Shown: positions 30,499-38,843 of the stretch, one piece after another | How the letters are laid out: each line of letters opens with the position of its first letter | Position numbering within the stretch: the first letter of the stretch is position 1 | NCBI RefSeq assembly: GCF_003207795.1 | Contig: NZ_NIRT01000008.1 | Location: forward strand, 1 to 64,000 | Reading direction: 5' to 3' | Source of the DNA: Komagataeibacter nataicola | GTDB lineage: Bacteria > Pseudomonadota > Alphaproteobacteria > Acetobacterales > Acetobacteraceae | DNA: 64,000 nucleotides | The notes under the pieces: model-generated | Databases searched by the model: none | Told to the model about the DNA's origin: nothing | What the model saw: only the letters and a program-made list of their open reading frames with translations | Program-made: the position numbers and the translations under genes

Positions 30499-31797
30499 AT
30501 GAGCGAGTCCGGAAAAACTGCCACAATCTCGCTAGACGGCAAGGATGTTACACTGCCCATGCTGTCCGGCACGATGGGGCCGGAGGTAGTCGACATCCGC
30601 AAGCTGCCCGCCCAGGCCGGTGTATTCACTTATGATCCCGGCTATGGCGAGACCGCATCATGCTCCAGCAAGATTACCTTCATCGATGGTGAAAAGGGCG
30701 TGCTGCTGCATCGTGGCTACCCCATCGCGCAGTTGGCCGAACAGGCGACCTTCATGGAAGTGGCCTACCTGCTGCTTAACGGCGAACTGCCCGACAAGGC
30801 GCAGTACGACGGGTTTGTGAATTCCATCAAGCACCACACGCTGCTGCATGAGCAGATCCGCAATTTCTTTAACGGTTTCCGCCGTGATGCGCACCCCATG
30901 GCCATCCTGTGCGGCACGGTTGGCGCGCTGTCCTCCTTCTATCATGAAGGGCTGGATGTCTCGAACGCGGCCACGCGCAACCAGTCGGCCATGCGCATCA
31001 TCGCCAAGATCCCGACCATTGCGGCCTGGGCCTATAAATACACGCAGGGCGAGACCTTCATCTACCCGCGCAATGACCTGTCATACGCCGAGAACTTCCT
31101 GTCCATGATGTTCGCGGTGCCGAGCGAGCCCTACAAGATCAACCCGGTGCTTGCGCGCGCCATGGACCGCATCCTGATCCTGCATGCCGATCATGAGCAG
31201 AATGCGTCCACCTCTACCGTGCGCCTTGCGGGCTCGACAGGGGCCAACCCGTTTGCGTGTATTTCCGCGGGCATCGCGGCCCTGTGGGGCCCTGCCCATG
31301 GTGGCGCCAACGAGGCGGTGCTGAAGATGCTGGCCGAGATCGGCCACAAGGACAACATCCCCGAATTCATCGCCAAGGTGAAGGACAAGACCAGCGGCGT
31401 GCGCCTGATGGGCTTTGGCCACCGGGTGTACAAGAACTTCGATCCGCGCGCCAAGATCATGCAGGCCACCTGCCACGAGGTGCTTGGCGAGCTTGGCATC
31501 AAGGACGATCCGCTGCTCGACCTCGCCATCGAACTGGAAAAGATTGCGATTCACGACGAATATTTCGTCAAGCGCAGCCTGTACCCCAATGTCGATTTCT
31601 ATTCCGGCATCATTCTCAAGGCCATGGGCATCCCCACCAGCATGTTCACCGTGCTGTTTGCCGTAGCCCGCACCACCGGCTGGATCAGCCAGTGGAAGGA
31701 AATGATCGAGGAACCCGGCCAGCGCATCGGCCGCCCCCGCCAGCTCTATACCGGCTCGCCGCAGCGCGACTTTGTGCCGTTTGACAAGCGGGCCTGA
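30499..31797 (+). CDS. gltA: citrate synthase (type I), AarA
   Basis: A 432-residue type I (hexameric, NADH-sensitive family) citrate synthase condensing oxaloacetate and acetyl-CoA. The protein carries [22 protein letters not shown], the first catalytic-His region ([12 protein letters not shown]), the second ([12 protein letters not shown]) and the catalytic-Asp region [14 protein letters not shown]. In Acetobacter this gene is aarA and together with AarC forms the acetate-oxidising cycle. AGGAG lies about 9 bases upstream of the ATG. A terminator with a GTGCCGGG stem follows. Confidence 0.97.
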   Translation: MSESGKTATISLDGKDVTLPMLSGTMGPEVVDIRKLPAQAGVFTYDPGYGETASCSSKITFIDGEKGVLLHRGYPIAQLAEQATFMEVAYLLLNGELPDKAQYDGFVNSIKHHTLLHEQIRNFFNGFRRDAHPMAILCGTVGALSSFYHEGLDVSNAATRNQSAMRIIAKIPTIAAWAYKYTQGETFIYPRNDLSYAENFLSMMFAVPSEPYKINPVLARAMDRILILHADHEQNASTSTVRLAGSTGANPFACISAGIAALWGPAHGGANEAVLKMLAEIGHKDNIPEFIAKVKDKTSGVRLMGFGHRVYKNFDPRAKIMQATCHEVLGELGIKDDPLLDLAIELEKIAIHDEYFVKRSLYPNVDFYSGIILKAMGIPTSMFTVLFAVARTTGWISQWKEMIEEPGQRIGRPRQLYTGSPQRDFVPFDKRA

Positions 31798-31806
31798 TTG
31801 AAGACC

Positions 31807-31838
31807 GTGCCGGGTGGGTAAACGGCCCTGCCCGGCAC
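31807..31838 (+). terminator. intrinsic terminator after gltA
   Basis: Stem GTGCCGGG (31807-31814) / CCCGGCAC (31831-31838), loop 16 bases, followed after two bases by a T-rich stretch (CATTTTGATTTTTG). It starts 10 bases after the citrate synthase stop. Confidence 0.65.
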
Positions 31839-32390
31839 GACATTTTGATTTTTGTAGAGGCCCTATCTATTTAGACTGCCTTTACCATAACACGTTGCGT
31901 CGGTTACATATGCCAATGGACCGGGCATATTTATCAATCGAATCATCAAAATTAGATTTGCGGATGACTGCGCTTTATGAAGCTCTTTAACCCATAAGCT
32001 TCTCATTTCCCGGGGGCCGGTTCAGGGAACCACCTCGGATGGCTTTTGGCCAAGAGCCTTGCGGAAGTTGGCCAGACAGCTTCCAGATGCTCCATTTTAC
32101 GCAATTCCTCATACCCCGTATGGAACGACACGTAGATATGATGATCCTGTTTAAAGGGATCATTCATGCCCTTGCCTCTCATCCGCTACGACGCGCCAGA
32201 GGGCCTGAAAAACATCATGTCGTTTTCAATGGATAGGCGGGTCTCGCGAAGCGGCCTGGCCAAGCCACGTCAGTCCCCCTGTAACACCGCCGGAATTATC
32301 CGCCTTCGTGGAGACATGCAGCGTTTCTGTGGCAGGCTGGCCTGACGAAGCATGAACTGCCTCTCCGATAAAGGCCCTCGTCTGACATAA
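31839..32390. other. gene-poor, AT-richer interval downstream of gltA
   Basis: About 550 bases of lower GC than the surroundings and no recognisable gene family. The only frame with a plausible ribosome-binding site is the 54-residue minus-strand ORF at 32003-32167. Other open frames (plus 32039-32236, minus 32226-32462) have no Shine-Dalgarno, no similarity that I recognise and atypical composition. It could be a decayed gene or an insertion remnant, but I see no inverted-repeat ends. Confidence 0.4.
32003..32167 (-). CDS. candidate small ORF, 54 residues, unknown
   Basis: A minus-strand frame beginning MNDPFKQDHHIYVSFHTGY and ending WFPEPAPGK, with an AGAGG 7 bases upstream of the ATG; an ATG five codons earlier (32182) is in frame. 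It is soluble-looking, rich in His, Glu and Lys, with no membrane segment. I do not recognise a family. Codon use is less GC3-biased than neighbouring genes, so it may be a recent acquisition, a fragment or spurious. Confidence 0.3.
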   Translation of the reverse strand: MNDPFKQDHHIYVSFHTGYEELRKMEHLEAVWPTSARLLAKSHPRWFPEPAPGK

Positions 32391-32429
32391 AAAGAAGGCA
32401 GGCTCCATCCGCAGCCTGCTCTCTTTTTT
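32391..32429. terminator. bidirectional intrinsic terminator
   Basis: Stem GCAGGCT (32398-32404) / AGCCTGC (32413-32419), loop CCATCCGC. It is followed on the plus strand by TCTCTTTTTT and on the minus strand by TTCTTTTTA, so it can stop transcription from either side. On the minus strand it lies 20 bases beyond the stop of the 84-residue gene. Confidence 0.75.
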
Positions 32430-32448
32430 ATAAAGCCCTCCAGATGGG

Positions 32449-32703
32449 TCAGTCGCACTCACACCCGGCTGTCGGGCCGGGGCGCTTCTGGATCAGGTGA
32501 TGGTCGATCCATTCCGACACCAGGCGCCGGGCCTCGTTGAGCGAGGATTCGGGGTGGTGAATACGGTAGAGGGTCGTGCAGGCATGGAAAGCCGACACAT
32601 CGCTGGTCCCGACGCCACGCAGTTCCTGGTAGGCGGTGATTACGGCACGCTCGCATTTGCGGGCGATGCGACTGTTTTCAACAGACACGATGCGATGATC
32701 CAC
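32449..32703 (-). CDS. conserved-looking small protein, 84 residues, candidate Fur-regulated
   Basis: A soluble 84-residue protein starting with GTG. It reads as a compact helical domain (RIARKCERAVITAYQELR; SDVSAFHACTTLYRIHHPE; SLNEARRLVSEWIDHHL) with a C-terminal CECD tail. I do not recognise the family. Support comes from context: a consensus-like promoter 27 bases upstream, a Fur-box-like palindrome between promoter and start, and a bidirectional terminator directly after the stop. There is no clear Shine-Dalgarno; the predicted 5' leader would be about 20 bases. An iron-related role is inference from the Fur-like site and the Cys/His content. Confidence 0.6.
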   Translation of the reverse strand: MDHRIVSVENSRIARKCERAVITAYQELRGVGTSDVSAFHACTTLYRIHHPESSLNEARRLVSEWIDHHLIQKRPGPTAGCECD

Positions 32704-32707
32704 TAGT

Positions 32708-32726
32708 GAGAATGATTATTAATATT
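32708..32726 (-). promoter_or_regulatory. Fur-box-like palindrome
   Basis: On the minus strand AATATTAATAATCATTCTC matches 15 of 19 positions of the classical Fur consensus GATAATGATAATCATTATC. It lies between the predicted -10 box and the GTG start of the 84-residue gene, where a bound repressor would cover the transcription start. AT-rich sequence raises the chance of a random match. Confidence 0.45.
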
Positions 32727-32729
32727 GAG

Positions 32730-32758
32730 ATACTAGAGCGAATACCCCGTGGGGGCAA
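32730..32758 (-). promoter_or_regulatory. candidate sigma-70 promoter of the 84-residue gene
   Basis: Minus-strand -35 TTGCCC (32758-32753) and -10 TAGTAT (32735-32730) with exactly 17 bases between them. The predicted start near 32723 falls in the Fur-like palindrome. Confidence 0.45.
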
Positions 32759-32930
32759 GGTACGCGAGCACTCACACTCTGCTGATCCGGTCACGTTATA
32801 TTTCCGATGCGGCCTTTTTTTGGCAATTACGCCCCCTGCGTGCCGGACACCGATGGATTTTCCGCCCTGTTGCGGTTAATCGTCTGTGCTGACATTCAGT
32901 ACACGCAATTCATTTGGCCGGAGATAGGGT

Positions 32931-33692
32931 ATGCACGACGCCACGGGGAATGGGGCAGGACTTTCAACAGGCACAACGGCATGGGACCGCGATGCAGCGC
33001 TGATGACCGCGCGCCTGCTGCTGGAAATCAAGGCCGTCAATTTCCGCCCCGATGATCCCTACACCCTGACCTCAGGCTGGAAATCCCCGGTCTATATCGA
33101 TTGCCGCCGCATCATCTTCTTCCCCCGTGCGCGGCAGAAGATCATGGAACTGGCAGTAGAAAAGATCGGCCGCCATGTCGGCTATGAAAGCATCGACGCC
33201 GTGGTGGGTGGCGAGACGGCGGGCATTCCCTTCGCCGCGTGGATTGCCGACCGCATGATGGCGCCCATGGCCTATGTGCGCAAAAAGCCCAAGGGTTTTG
33301 GCCGCAATGCCCAGATCGAGGGCGATGTGCCCGAGGGCATGCGCACCCTGCTGGTGGAAGACCTGACCACCGATGGCTCATCGAAGGTGCAGTTTGCCAA
33401 CGCACTGCGCAAGGCGGGCGCGATCGTGGATCACACCTTTGTCGTGTTTTTCTACGGCGTGTTCCCCGGCGCATACCGCACGCTGGCGGATATGGACATC
33501 AGCCTGCATGCCCTGTGCACCTGGTGGGATGTGCTCGAGGCCTGCGCGGGCAAGCCCTACTTCTCGGAGAAGGACGCCGCCGAGGTCCGTCGCTTCCTTG
33601 AAGACCCCTGCGCGTGGTCAGCCAAGCATGGTGGCGTGGGCAGCGCGGAAGAGGCACTGGCGCTCAAGGCCAGGCGTGATGCCGGGGCCTGA
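32931..33692 (+). CDS. pyrE: orotate phosphoribosyltransferase
   Basis: Transfers phosphoribose from PRPP to orotate in pyrimidine biosynthesis. It is 253 residues, longer than the E. coli enzyme (213) because of a Gly/Thr-rich N-terminal extension of about 20 residues and a C-terminal helix. The PRPP-binding motif is LLVEDLTTDGSSK; YIDCRRIIFFPRAR and GGETAGIPFAAW are family segments. The ATG at 32931 has GGAGATAGGGT upstream. Downstream murI starts after 15 bases and may be cotranscribed. Confidence 0.95.
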   Translation: MHDATGNGAGLSTGTTAWDRDAALMTARLLLEIKAVNFRPDDPYTLTSGWKSPVYIDCRRIIFFPRARQKIMELAVEKIGRHVGYESIDAVVGGETAGIPFAAWIADRMMAPMAYVRKKPKGFGRNAQIEGDVPEGMRTLLVEDLTTDGSSKVQFANALRKAGAIVDHTFVVFFYGVFPGAYRTLADMDISLHALCTWWDVLEACAGKPYFSEKDAAEVRRFLEDPCAWSAKHGGVGSAEEALALKARRDAGA

Positions 33693-33707
33693 TCCACGGG
33701 CTCACTG

Positions 33708-34541
33708 ATGCCGCGTGTTCTTGCCTTCGATTCAGGGATCGGGGGGCTGGGCGTCGTAGCCCAGCTCCGCCCCCTCCTGCCCGGCATACCGGTCGACTAT
33801 CTGGCTGACACGGCCGTATTCCCTTACGGCGAACAGCCCGATACCCTGCTGCGCGAGCGGATCGTGCGCCTGGTGGGGGCGGCCATTGCCCGCCTGCGGC
33901 CCAGCGTGGTGGTGGTGGCGTGCAATACCGCCAGCACGCTGGCGCTCGATAGCCTGCGCGCGGCTTATGACGTGCCCTTTGTGGGCTGCGTGCCGCCCAT
34001 AAAATGGGCCGCCGACCAGACCCGCACCGGCACGATCGGGCTGCTGGCCACGCGGGCGACCGTGCGCCGGCCCTACCTGAAGGCACTCAGCGCGCGCTTT
34101 GCGCCCAACTGCACCCTACTCGCCCACGGCGCGCGCGGACTGGCGGATATGGCGGAAAACGCCTTTCGCGGCACCCCGCCCGACCCGACCCGCCTCAGGG
34201 CGGAACTCGCGGGCCTGTTCGGGCAGCCCGGCGGGGCGGCAATCGACGTGGTGGGCCTGGGCTGCACACACTACACCTTCCTGCTCGATGCCATGCGTGA
34301 AGCTGGGCCGCCGCATGTCACCTGGCTGGACCCGGCCCCGGCCGTAGCCCGGCAGGCTGCCCGCGTACTGGCCTCGTGCCCAGCCCTAACCGAAGCCCCT
34401 TCCTCCTCCCTGCCCGAGCAGTTCTGCTTTACCGCCCTGCCGCATGATCTGGCGGCTCTACAGCCAGGTCTGGCGGCACTGGGCTACAGGCAGGGTGCGA
34501 TCAGATTATTTGACGCTGCAGCCAATTCTGAGCACGGATAG
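33708..34541 (+). CDS. murI: glutamate racemase
   Basis: Makes D-glutamate for peptidoglycan; 277 residues. Both catalytic cysteines are in their motifs, ACNTAST and GLGCTHY, and the N-terminus FDSGIGGLGV plus DTAVFPYGE are standard. It follows pyrE closely. The 3' side has a T-run and a degenerate copy of the dual-hairpin repeat before convergent ispB. Confidence 0.95.
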   Translation: MPRVLAFDSGIGGLGVVAQLRPLLPGIPVDYLADTAVFPYGEQPDTLLRERIVRLVGAAIARLRPSVVVVACNTASTLALDSLRAAYDVPFVGCVPPIKWAADQTRTGTIGLLATRATVRRPYLKALSARFAPNCTLLAHGARGLADMAENAFRGTPPDPTRLRAELAGLFGQPGGAAIDVVGLGCTHYTFLLDAMREAGPPHVTWLDPAPAVARQAARVLASCPALTEAPSSSLPEQFCFTALPHDLAALQPGLAALGYRQGAIRLFDAAANSEHG

Positions 34542-34560
34542 TATTTTTTTCGGAGGAGGT

Positions 34561-34622
34561 GTCGGCTTTTGACAAAAAGCGACGTTCCTTGAAGCTTTTT
34601 GAGAAGGGTGCATGCGGCACCC
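34561..34622 (+). repeat. dual-hairpin dispersed repeat, copy C (degenerate)
   Basis: Hairpin 1 is diverged (GTCGGCTTTT...AAAAAGCGAC, with one bulge). Hairpin 2 keeps only its left arm; the 15 bases CTTGAAGCTTTTTGA are identical to copy A. The element then runs into an unrelated small hairpin GGGTGC (34606-34611) / GCACCC (34617-34622). It sits in the 167-base space between convergent murI and ispB. Confidence 0.65.
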
Positions 34623-34708
34623 TCCTGTATCAAAACACGGGGCAAGGCCCCCCGCATTTCGCCTCTCGTGCCAGTCAAGGGACAGGCACACACCCGCCGC
34701 CCCGCCTG

Positions 34709-35713
34709 CTAGCGCAGGCGGTTGACGGTATAGCTGGCCGTATCCTGCAGCATCTGGCGCAGGCGGCTCGGCGGGAAGATGGACAGCGCCTCACGTGCCG
34801 CATCGGCATATTCCGTTGCACGCTCAAGCGTGGTGCGGATGGCGCCAGTCTGTTCGATCAGGCGCAGGGCATGATCCAGATCCTCGGGCTTCTGCTCGCT
34901 TTCCTCGATTACGCGCTGCCAGAAGGCACGGTCCTCCGCCGAACCTGCGGCATAGGCCGCCAGCACCGGCAGGGTGATCTTGCCTTCACGGAAGTCATCA
35001 CCCACCGTCTTGCCCAGACGGGCCTGGTCAGCAGCGTAATCCAGCGCGTCATCAACCAGCTGGAAGGCCATGCCCAGATTGGTGCCGTAGGATTCGAGCG
35101 CGCGCTCCTCCGCCTCGCCCCGGTCGGCCACGACAGCGCCCACCCGGCAGGCTGCGGCGAACAGTGCCGCAGTTTTGCCATGAATGACCTCCAGATACTG
35201 ATCGATCTGTGTGGAGAGGTCATTCTGCGTGGACATCTGTAACACTTCCCCTTCCGCAATGGTGGCGGAAGCGGATGAGAGGATATTCATGACCTTGAGC
35301 GAGCCATCATCCGTCATGAGCTGGAACGAGCGGGCGAACAGGAAGTCCCCCACCAGAACCGAGGCCTTGTTGCCAAACACCGCATTGGCGCTGGCCATGC
35401 CCCGGCGGAGCGAACTCTCGTCCACCACGTCATCATGCAGCAGCGTTGCCGTGTGAATGAACTCCACGCAGGCGGCCAGCGCCACGTGGCGCTGGTGCGT
35501 GGCGTCGGGCCTGTAGCCGCACAGCCGGGCCGAGGCCAGCGTCAGCAGCGGGCGCAGCCGTTTGCCGCCGGCGGCCACGAGGTGGGCTGCAAGCTGGGGA
35601 ATAAGGGCGACCGGGCTGTCCATCCGCTCGACAATGGCGCGGTTGCACGCCGCCATGTCATCCGCAAGATATTCCGCCAGATCGCGCAGGGCGACTTCTG
35701 ATCCATCTGCCAT
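34709..35713 (-). CDS. ispB: polyprenyl diphosphate synthase (octaprenyl/decaprenyl, ubiquinone side chain)
   Basis: A trans-prenyltransferase of 334 residues elongating farnesyl diphosphate for the ubiquinone tail. The first Asp-rich motif is LLHDDVVDESSLRRG and the second QLVDDALDY. GGKRLRPLL and HGKTAALFAAAC match the long-chain synthases. Acetobacteraceae typically use Q-9 or Q-10; the chain length cannot be read here. Start 35713 (MADGSEVALRD) has AAGGGG upstream. The frame is open to 36295, but that part overlaps the divergent methyltransferase and is unlike the family. Confidence 0.93.
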   Translation of the reverse strand: MADGSEVALRDLAEYLADDMAACNRAIVERMDSPVALIPQLAAHLVAAGGKRLRPLLTLASARLCGYRPDATHQRHVALAACVEFIHTATLLHDDVVDESSLRRGMASANAVFGNKASVLVGDFLFARSFQLMTDDGSLKVMNILSSASATIAEGEVLQMSTQNDLSTQIDQYLEVIHGKTAALFAAACRVGAVVADRGEAEERALESYGTNLGMAFQLVDDALDYAADQARLGKTVGDDFREGKITLPVLAAYAAGSAEDRAFWQRVIEESEQKPEDLDHALRLIEQTGAIRTTLERATEYADAAREALSIFPPSRLRQMLQDTASYTVNRLR

Positions 35714-35830
35714 CGGGCGGCGAGCCCCTTCGTCTTTCTGACTTGCCGTTTCGTCGGATTCCGGCAGACTAACTGCTAGGGCCAAAAGGTTACTCTCCCG
35801 GTTCCGAATGTATGAACATAGAATGAGTAT

Positions 35831-36667
35831 ATGGGCGGCGCTGGAATAACGGTCAAGCCGGAGCACACAGGCACACGGCACGGAGCAGTACATGACCTGC
35901 CTCTCCCCCCCACGGGCATGGACCCTGTAACCACAGGCCACCTGCTGGGCGGAAAGGTGGTCTATCGCCAGTTTTCGACTGGAAACAGGACCGGACTTGA
36001 GCCTGTTCTGATGGCGGCTTTCGTGCCGGCGCGCCCTGGCCAGACCGTAATGGAAGGTGGATGCGGCGCGGGCGCCGGGCTGCTCTGCCTGTCGAATCGG
36101 GTACCACGGCTGACCGGAATCGGGCTGGAGCATGATGGCGCCACCGCGGCGCTGGCCGGGCACAACTTCATGCTCAACCATCGCCACGACCTGCATGTGC
36201 GCCATGCCACCCTGCCTGCCCTGCCCGATGACCCTCTGCTGTCTGGCCCCGGCGTGCGCCGCATCGACCACGCCTTTGCCAACCCGCCATGGCATGGGCA
36301 GGAGTCGTCGGCCTCACCCCACACCCAGCGCGACCTTGCCCGCCGCCTGCCCACCGGTGCGCTGGGCGGCTGGGTGCGCGCCCTCGCCGCCCAGCTACGC
36401 CACCACGGCACGTTGACAATGGCCCTGCCCGCCAGCCTGCTGGCAGCATGCTGCACAGCCATGGAGAGCGCGCAGCTGGGCCGGATCAGGGTGCTGCCCT
36501 TCTGGCCCCGCGCAGGGCAGGCAGCGCGTATCATGCTGGTGCAGGGACGGGCGAATTCACGCGCGGGCAGCGAAATGCTGCCCGGCCTCGTGTTGCATGA
36601 AGCAGATGGCCGCTTTACGCCCGCGGCCCGCGCCATCCTGGAACAGGGTATGCCGCTTACGGCCTAA
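35831..36667 (+). CDS. N6-adenine methyltransferase, TrmN6/YfiC-like
   Basis: A class I SAM methyltransferase of up to 278 residues. SAM motif I is VMEGGCGAGAGLLCL, motif II TGIGLEHD, and the catalytic motif IV is ANPPWH, indicating methylation of an exocyclic adenine nitrogen. The overall plan resembles TrmN6, which modifies A37 of tRNA-Val1. The start is uncertain: ATG 35831 gives a 29-residue leader before MDPVTTGHLLGGK (ATG 35918), where conservation probably begins. It is divergent from ispB, with 117 bases between starts. Confidence 0.8.
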   Translation: MGGAGITVKPEHTGTRHGAVHDLPLPPTGMDPVTTGHLLGGKVVYRQFSTGNRTGLEPVLMAAFVPARPGQTVMEGGCGAGAGLLCLSNRVPRLTGIGLEHDGATAALAGHNFMLNHRHDLHVRHATLPALPDDPLLSGPGVRRIDHAFANPPWHGQESSASPHTQRDLARRLPTGALGGWVRALAAQLRHHGTLTMALPASLLAACCTAMESAQLGRIRVLPFWPRAGQAARIMLVQGRANSRAGSEMLPGLVLHEADGRFTPAARAILEQGMPLTA

Positions 36668-36693
36668 ATAACGCACAGATGTTTGAAAAATAA

Positions 36694-36773
36694 TGAAAGT
36701 TTCTGGACGCTGCCTTTTTTCAGAAAGGCAGCGTCTCTGAAGATTTTAAAAAAAAGCTTCACCAAAAACTTTT
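36694..36773 (+). repeat. dual-hairpin dispersed repeat, copy D (full length)
   Basis: Outer left arm GAAAGTTTCTGG. Hairpin 1 is ACGCTGCCTTT (36707-36717) / AAAGGCAGCGT (36724-36734), a perfect 11-bp stem whose sequence has changed from copy A on both arms together (CGCCGCC to CGCTGCC and GGCGGCG to GGCAGCG). Hairpin 2 is TGAAG...CTTCA (36738-36761), and the outer right arm AAAAACTTTT is at 36764-36773. AAGCTTCACCAAAAACTT is identical to copy A. It lies between convergent methyltransferase and nrdA genes. Confidence 0.85.
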
Positions 36774-36782
36774 CTTCTCACC

Positions 36783-38714
36783 CTACTGGCAGGCGAGGCA
36801 TTCCTCATAGTCGCCCGATGTCGCGGGGGGGCTGCCGCCATCCTTTGGCGGCACGTCACGCTTTTCCTGGCCATCGCTCACCGCATCGGCCCGCTGGATG
36901 GACAGGGAGCGGCAGTAATACAGCGATTTCACCCCCCGCTTCCACGCCATGTAATGGATCTGGTGCAGGTCGCGCTTGTGCACGTTGGCAGGCAGGAAGA
37001 TGTTGATCGACTGCGCCTGACAGATGAACGGCGCACGATCCGCCGCATGCTCGATCACCCAGCGCTGGTCGAGTTCGAACGCGGTCTTGAACACGTCCTT
37101 CTCCTGCTGGGTCAGGAAGTCGAGATGCTGCACGCTGCCCTTGTTGAGCGTGATGGACGACCAGACATCGCTGGTGTTCCGGCCCTTGCTGGTCAGCAGC
37201 TTGTCAAGGTGGCGGTTGCGCACGGTAAACGAGCCGGACAGCGTCTTTTGCAGGAACACATTGGCCGCGATCGGCTCGATGCCGGGGCTGGCATTGCCCG
37301 CGATGATGGAAATCGACGCCGTGGGCGCAATCGCCATCTTGTTGGAGAAGCGCTCCATCACGCCATATTCCGCCGCATCGGGGCACGGCCCACGCTCTTC
37401 GGCCAGCTTGCGTGAGGCGGCATCGGCCTGCGCGCGGATGTGCTGGAAGATCTTGCGGTTCCAGCTCTTGGCCACAACGCTCTCGAACGGCACGTTCTTG
37501 GCCTGCAGGAAGGAATGGAACCCCATGACCCCCAGCCCCACCGAGCGCTCGCGCATGGCGGCGTAGCGGGCGCGCTCCATGTCATCGGGCGCGCGGTCGA
37601 TGAAGTCCTGCAGCACGTTGTCGAGGAACAGCATCACATCCTCGATGAACTGCGGGTCATCCTTCCACTCATCCCACGTCTCGAGATTGAGCGAGGAGAG
37701 GCAGCACACCGCCGTGCGCTCTCGGCCATGGTGGTCCATGCCGGTGGGCAGCGTGATCTCGGCGCACAGGTTCGATGTCTTGACCTCGAGCCCCGCCAGC
37801 TTGTGGTGCTCGGGGCGCGCGTTGTTCACATGGTCGGAATAGATGATGTACGGCTCGCCCTGCTCCATCCGCGCGGTCAGGATGCGAATCCACAGCGCAC
37901 GCGCCGAGACCTTGCGGATGACCGTGTTGTCCTTGGGGGAGAGCAGCGCCCATTCATCATCATCGGCCACAGCGCGCATGAACGCATCCGACACCAGCAC
38001 GCCATGATGCAGGTTGAGCGCCTTGCGGTTGGGGTCGCCGCCGGTGGGGCGGCGCAGCTCGATGAATTCCTCGATCTCGGGGTGCCAGACCGGCAGGTAC
38101 ACCGCAGCCGATCCACGCCGCAGCGAGCCCTGGCTGATGGCCAGCGTCAGGCTGTCCATCACACGGATGAAGGGAATGACGCCCGAGGTCTTGCCGTTAC
38201 GGCCCACGTTCTCGCCAATCGAGCGCAGGTTGCCCCAGTAGGAACCGATGCCACCACCCTTGCTGGCCAGCCACACATTCTCGTTCCACAGGTCCACGAT
38301 GCCGCGCAGGCTGTCATTGGCCTCGTTGAGGAAGCACGAGATGGGCAGCCCCCGCGAGGTGCCCCCATTGGAGAGCACCGGCGTGGCCGGCATGAACCAG
38401 TGCCGCGAGATGTAGTCATACAGCCGCTGGGCATGGGCCGGGTTGGCCCCGTAATACGAGGCCACGCGGCCAAACAGGTCCTGATAGCTCTCATCAGGCA
38501 GAAGGTAGCGGTTGTTGAGCGTTGCCTTGCCAAACGCCGTAAGCAGCGCATCGCGGGAATGGTCCACGCGCACGGGATGATGACCGGGAAGCTGGACCAC
38601 ACTGTCCAGCATGTCAGACGTGTCAGGCATGGGCGTACTGTCCTTTCCCTGGACGATCCCATCCCCGTTGGCAGAACGATCGGCCATGCCGCCGGATACG
38701 TCATCCAGGACCAT
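36783..38714 (-). CDS. nrdA: ribonucleoside-diphosphate reductase class I, alpha subunit (no ATP-cone)
   Basis: Large subunit of ribonucleotide reductase, 643 residues. Active-site features are PISCFLNE (first redox Cys), NLCAEITLP (radical Cys and Glu), VCCLSSLNLETW (second redox Cys), the TASISIIAGNASPGIEP loop and a C-terminal shuttle pair ending ECLACQ. It lacks the N-terminal ATP-cone allosteric domain; in such clades overall activity control may be absent or sit on NrdB. nrdB is not in this window. GGAGA precedes the ATG at 38714, and two NrdR-like boxes lie about 100 bases upstream. Confidence 0.94.
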   Translation of the reverse strand: MVLDDVSGGMADRSANGDGIVQGKDSTPMPDTSDMLDSVVQLPGHHPVRVDHSRDALLTAFGKATLNNRYLLPDESYQDLFGRVASYYGANPAHAQRLYDYISRHWFMPATPVLSNGGTSRGLPISCFLNEANDSLRGIVDLWNENVWLASKGGGIGSYWGNLRSIGENVGRNGKTSGVIPFIRVMDSLTLAISQGSLRRGSAAVYLPVWHPEIEEFIELRRPTGGDPNRKALNLHHGVLVSDAFMRAVADDDEWALLSPKDNTVIRKVSARALWIRILTARMEQGEPYIIYSDHVNNARPEHHKLAGLEVKTSNLCAEITLPTGMDHHGRERTAVCCLSSLNLETWDEWKDDPQFIEDVMLFLDNVLQDFIDRAPDDMERARYAAMRERSVGLGVMGFHSFLQAKNVPFESVVAKSWNRKIFQHIRAQADAASRKLAEERGPCPDAAEYGVMERFSNKMAIAPTASISIIAGNASPGIEPIAANVFLQKTLSGSFTVRNRHLDKLLTSKGRNTSDVWSSITLNKGSVQHLDFLTQQEKDVFKTAFELDQRWVIEHAADRAPFICQAQSINIFLPANVHKRDLHQIHYMAWKRGVKSLYYCRSLSIQRADAVSDGQEKRDVPPKDGGSPPATSGDYEECLACQ

Positions 38715-38796
38715 TTACATTCTCCGTAATCGGCCCGCGCCAAGGCACGCAGGGCCTTTCGGGCGCCTGCGTGGTGGGACGGGGTTTTATGATATG

Positions 38797-38843
38797 CCCC
38801 TATATATGGACCATTTCATGCCGCTTTGCACTACATAATGTAG
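38797..38843 (-). promoter_or_regulatory. pair of candidate NrdR boxes upstream of nrdA
   Basis: Two AT-rich imperfect palindromes resemble the NrdR core CwATATATwG: CTATATATGG within 38797-38812 (one mismatch) and CTACATAATG within 38828-38843 (two mismatches). Their cores are 31 bp apart centre to centre, the three-helical-turn spacing typical of NrdR operators. They lie 83-129 bases upstream of the nrdA start. Confidence 0.5.

Noticed and set aside
32039-32236. 65-codon plus-strand frame in the gene-poor interval
   Set aside because: Opposite to the minus-strand frame that has a Shine-Dalgarno; no start signal of its own.
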